From assembly GCF_002807035.1 (NCBI RefSeq), contig NZ_NIUC01000001.1:434001-498000 (forward strand): 64,000 nt of DNA, in the 5' to 3' direction. The stretch's first letter is position 1, and the number at the start of each line of letters is the position of its first letter. The notes under the pieces are model-generated. The model saw nothing but the letters and a program-made list of their open reading frames with translations, was not told where the DNA came from and did not search any database. Shown one piece after another: positions 61,138 to 64,000 of this stretch. The stretch comes from Algoriphagus formosus (GTDB lineage Bacteria; Bacteroidota; Bacteroidia; Cytophagales; Cyclobacteriaceae). Position numbers and translations under genes: made by a program.

Positions 61138-62748
61138 TTACCAAGCTACTTTGGGGGATTTATAAAATTGAATTCCTTGAACCTCCCAACTTTCACCAAG
61201 TTGAGCGACGCGACCTTTAAAACTTTCCCAATCTCTCGATGAACCAGGAGACCAAGCCACTTCGGCTAATGCCGCTAGTCTAGGGAAAGTCAAATATTCA
61301 ATATCGGCTCTGTTTTCAACCGTTTCCGTCCAGAGAGGTGCTTCGACCCCTAAAATATCAGACTTTTTAATATTTGAAGAATAGGTAGCCGGATCCCAGA
61401 GGTATGCAGAATCCAACTCAATGTACGCCGCCCAATGCAAGCCAATCCGGCTGGTCGAATCATACTGCATATCAAGATAGGATTTCTTAGCCGGCGACAT
61501 TAAAATCTGATTTCCCTGTCCTACGGCTAGTGCAGCATTATCCTCCATAGCCCAAAACTGTGCAATATTTCCAGGTAAAAGATTAGCAGTAGCTACCTCA
61601 TCCCATCCAACACTGATTTTCCCATGCTTTTGAACGATATCCTGAACTCGTTCTACGAATTTGATATAATCATCTTTGGCGGTCACATGAGATTCATCTC
61701 CTCCAATATGGAAATAGGGTCCTGGAGTAATTTCAGAAAGCTCTCTAACTACATCGTCCACGAGCTGATAGGTCAATTCCAAATCGGTATCAAAAGTGCT
61801 GAAACCAACTTCTATCCCCGTATAAAGCTCAGCAGGCTCCCTGGTAATCATTTTGGAAGTGAAATCAATCTCGGATTCTTCACTAGGGTGATTGACCGTA
61901 CTGAGATCACCATCCGGTAAATTTATTCCTGGATTCAATTCTCCATAGGCAGCCAAGGCAGCATTGGTATGCCCTGGCATATCAATTTCTGGGACGATGG
62001 TAATAAACCGCTCTTGCGCGTAGCGTACGAGTTCTTTATAATCTTCCTGTGTAAAAAAGCCTCCTTCTCCACCGCCAACTTGTGTCTTTCCTCCTATCTC
62101 AGTCAGCTTTGGCCAAGACTTGATCTCAATTCGCCATCCTTGATCGTCGGTTAAGTGAAGATGCAGGTAGTTCAACTTTAATCTCGCCATTTGATCGATG
62201 TAATGCTTTACATCTTCCATCCCAATGAAATGTCTGGCTACGTCTAGCATGGAGCCTCTATAAGGGTATTCAGGGTCATCTTGGATTTTTCCTGCCGGAG
62301 CAATCCAATTTACATTTTGCGCCATAGGGGCAAAAATTTGGCTTGGAAAAGCTTGAAGCAAGGTTTGAATGCCATAAAATATTCCAGCGGGTGAATCTGC
62401 AGAAATCTTTGCCTGACTTGAGGTTATTTCTAATTCATAGGATTCGTCGTCCAAAGCCCCACCATATAATTCTAAAATGATTTGACCTTCTCCTTCACCC
62501 ACTTCCAGCTCAAAACCAGTTGCCCGTTTGATGGTTTGATTAAAATATTGGGCCAAGGGTTCTAAACTAGCCTGATCTCCAATTAGCTGAATAGACGCTG
62601 CTGATGTGAGTTCAAAGGAACCATTGGAACTACTTACCGATTTGGGGAGAGGAATCAAACCTCTCTCATCCAGTGAGGGGCCTTTCGGTCCGCAAGAGAA
62701 CACCAAAGCGGTCAAAAAGAGTACGATAATTGACTTTTGATAGGTCAT
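61138..62748 (-). CDS. Beta-N-acetylhexosaminidase (GH20)
   Basis: A 536-residue lipoprotein (FLTALVFSC, Cys19). A GH20b N-terminal domain with DESYELEITSSQAKISADSP and GIFYGIQTLLQAF precedes the GH20 barrel: GSMLDVARHFIGMEDVKHYI, YLHLHLTDDQGWRIEIKSWP, VPEIDMPGHTNAALAAYGEL. The catalytic Asp-Glu pair is in FHIGGDESH, and the late aromatic pocket is WTETVENRADIEYLTFPR. It removes terminal GlcNAc or GalNAc from glycans in the periplasm or at the surface. Confidence 0.95.
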   Translation of the reverse strand: MTYQKSIIVLFLTALVFSCGPKGPSLDERGLIPLPKSVSSSNGSFELTSAASIQLIGDQASLEPLAQYFNQTIKRATGFELEVGEGEGQIILELYGGALDDESYELEITSSQAKISADSPAGIFYGIQTLLQAFPSQIFAPMAQNVNWIAPAGKIQDDPEYPYRGSMLDVARHFIGMEDVKHYIDQMARLKLNYLHLHLTDDQGWRIEIKSWPKLTEIGGKTQVGGGEGGFFTQEDYKELVRYAQERFITIVPEIDMPGHTNAALAAYGELNPGINLPDGDLSTVNHPSEESEIDFTSKMITREPAELYTGIEVGFSTFDTDLELTYQLVDDVVRELSEITPGPYFHIGGDESHVTAKDDYIKFVERVQDIVQKHGKISVGWDEVATANLLPGNIAQFWAMEDNAALAVGQGNQILMSPAKKSYLDMQYDSTSRIGLHWAAYIELDSAYLWDPATYSSNIKKSDILGVEAPLWTETVENRADIEYLTFPRLAALAEVAWSPGSSRDWESFKGRVAQLGESWEVQGIQFYKSPKVAW

Positions 62749-62969
62749 AGTGTCTGATTTGTTTGGTTAAACTTAATTTAAATTTTTTCAAATGTCCGAT
62801 CCTTTATAAAATTTCTTTCCAAAACCCTCAAATGAGATTTCAACGGTAACGGCCGAAAAAAAACTCAACCACTCAGCCTACCGAAATCAAATAATCTCAA
62901 AATATTCGAAGGAAAAAGCGATTATTTTGAATATTTTGAAAACTGAAATTCAATAGAAAATAAAATAAT

Positions 62970-64000
62970 ATGAAGGAAAACAAAAATGGCTCGGATACTT
63001 CAAGGAGGAATTTTATAAAAAGCTCAGCTTTGGCGCTTTCAGGATTTTATATTGTTCCACGGCATGTTTTGGGGGGTCAGGGTTTTGTTGCCCCAAGTGA
63101 TAAACTTCGGGTGGCAGGTATTGGTGTTGGAGGAATGGGCTTCAATGACGTAAGTGGAGTCTTCAGAAGTGGTAAAGCCGATATCGTGGCACTTTGTGAT
63201 GTTGATGACACTCGGGCTAAACGAAGCCGGGATGCACATCCTAAGGCAGCTTATTACAAAGATTACCGAAAAATGCTCGAAGCTGAGCAAGACAACATTG
63301 ATGCAGTGACTGTATCTACTCCTGATCACATGCATGCTGTGCAGGCGATGATGGCTATGAAAATGGGGAAGCACGTGTATGTTCAAAAACCACTAAGCCA
63401 TGATATTTACGAAGCAAGAATGCTTACAGAGGCTGCAGAGAAATATAAAGTAGTCACCCAAATGGGAAATCAAGGATCCTCAGGTGATGGAGTCAGAAAA
63501 ATGGTGGAATGGTACAACGCAGGACTGATCGGAGAAGCGACAAAAGTGTATTCTTGGACCGATAGACCAGTTTGGCCACAAGGAATTCCCTGGCCGAGTG
63601 AGGGAGTAACTCCACCGGCTGATTTAGACTGGGATTTATGGCTAGGTACTGCTCCCTACCGGGATTATGTCGGAAATCTAGTTCCCTTCAATTGGCGAGG
63701 ATGGTGGGATTATGGAACAGGAGCCTTAGGAGATATGGCCTGCCACATCATGGAGCCTCCTTTCAGGGTCTTAGGTCTTGGGTATCCAAAATCTGCTGAA
63801 TGCTCTGTGGGTTCAGTTTATGTAGGAGAATTCCAACGTGGATATTTCCCTGATAGCTGCCCTCCTTCTTCACACATCACCCTTCGCTTTGATATGCCAG
63901 GTGGAAAAGAACTGGAATTTCACTGGATGGATGGCGGTATTCAGCCTACAAGACCTGCAGAACTCGAGCCTAACGAAATCATGGGCGATGGAGGAAATGG
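62970..64000 (+). CDS. Gfo/Idh/MocA family oxidoreductase, 5' part (continues beyond window)
   Basis: Translating from the ATG at 62970 gives 343 residues without stop to the edge. The N-terminus has a twin-arginine-type signal (TSRRNFIKSSALALSGFYIV). Then comes the NAD-binding Rossmann fold (VAGIGVGGMGFNDVSGVFRS, ADIVALCDVDD, VTVSTPDHMHAVQAMMAMKM) with the EKP-type site VYVQKPLSHDI. Its C-terminal domain contains a WWDYGTGALGDMACHIMEPP stretch. This is the exported group of the family, often acting on sugars released by surface glycosidases, consistent with the GH20 gene next door (divergent). C-terminus lies outside the window. Confidence 0.92.
   Translation, partial: MKENKNGSDTSRRNFIKSSALALSGFYIVPRHVLGGQGFVAPSDKLRVAGIGVGGMGFNDVSGVFRSGKADIVALCDVDDTRAKRSRDAHPKAAYYKDYRKMLEAEQDNIDAVTVSTPDHMHAVQAMMAMKMGKHVYVQKPLSHDIYEARMLTEAAEKYKVVTQMGNQGSSGDGVRKMVEWYNAGLIGEATKVYSWTDRPVWPQGIPWPSEGVTPPADLDWDLWLGTAPYRDYVGNLVPFNWRGWWDYGTGALGDMACHIMEPPFRVLGLGYPKSAECSVGSVYVGEFQRGYFPDSCPPSSHITLRFDMPGGKELEFHWMDGGIQPTRPAELEPNEIMGDGGN

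Noticed and set aside
1..64000. tRNA, rRNA, prophage or IS transposase genes
   Set aside because: None found by eye: no T-loop/acceptor patterns, no integrase, capsid, terminase or DDE transposase motifs. A tRNAscan or ISfinder run could still find something missed.

Overview
The window reads as chromosomal DNA of a member of the Bacteroidota, most likely order Cytophagales (Algoriphagus/Cyclobacteriaceae-like). This is inferred from DUF4136 and GIN-domain proteins, a propeller-type LytS histidine kinase with a LytTR regulator, TAnnTTTG-type promoter boxes, weak Shine-Dalgarno use, and the style of the repeats. No rRNA or tRNA gene was seen. Genus is a guess; no database was available.

Layout. 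1-2288: 5' part of a multi-PAS sensor protein (minus strand, runs off the edge). 2.3-2.8 kb: gene-free repeat region with a 15-bp stem and three small hairpins. 2.8-6.4 kb: smc. 6.4-9.8 kb: an AT-rich type II restriction-modification locus of the HpaII (CCGG) kind. It holds an M.HpaII-like C5 methyltransferase, an EVE-like/PD-(D/E)XK protein, and an HpaII-family endonuclease, followed by a convergent XRE regulator. 10.1-11.6 kb: three tightly packed genes of unknown function, divergent from the XRE gene across a palindromic operator candidate. 11.9-12.4 kb: a Vsr-type endonuclease. 12.7-18.1 kb: envelope proteins and lipoproteins among two repeat arrays. 18.5-21.9 kb: a five-gene, overlapping, mostly very AT-rich minus-strand operon (helical protein, TPR/TM2 membrane lipoprotein, coiled-coil protein, HNH nuclease, double zinc-ribbon protein) that I cannot assign to any named system. 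22.0-25.7 kb: LytS/LytTR two-component pair, followed by a third repeat array.

26.4-36.6 kb: small membrane protein, ElaA-type acetyltransferase, secreted amidohydrolase, CIA30 protein, and a complete RND efflux operon (adaptor, pump, outer-membrane factor, small HMA-like protein). 36.8-40.1 kb: an apparent cold-adaptation cluster with a structured leader, fatty acid desaturase, DEAD-box helicase, small basic protein and two near-identical cold-shock proteins. 40.3-50 kb: GIN-domain lipoprotein, SDR oxidoreductase, a pyruvate-kinase-like protein, BASS transporter/acyltransferase pair, 4-hydroxyphenylpyruvate dioxygenase, DUF502 protein and phosphosugar mutase. 51.1-56 kb: ergothioneine genes egtB-egtD, aspartoacylase-family protein, murB and dCMP deaminase. 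56-64 kb: DUF4136 lipoprotein, single-domain response regulator, several small proteins including one that is two-thirds Asp/Glu, glycerate kinase, alanine:sodium symporter, GH20 hexosaminidase and a truncated Tat-exported Gfo/Idh/MocA oxidoreductase.

Most of the window is ordinary core genome. The accessory section is about 6.4-22 kb. The best candidates for something undescribed are the 18.5-21.9 kb operon, the EVE-nuclease inside the HpaII-type locus, and the leader RNA in front of the desaturase.
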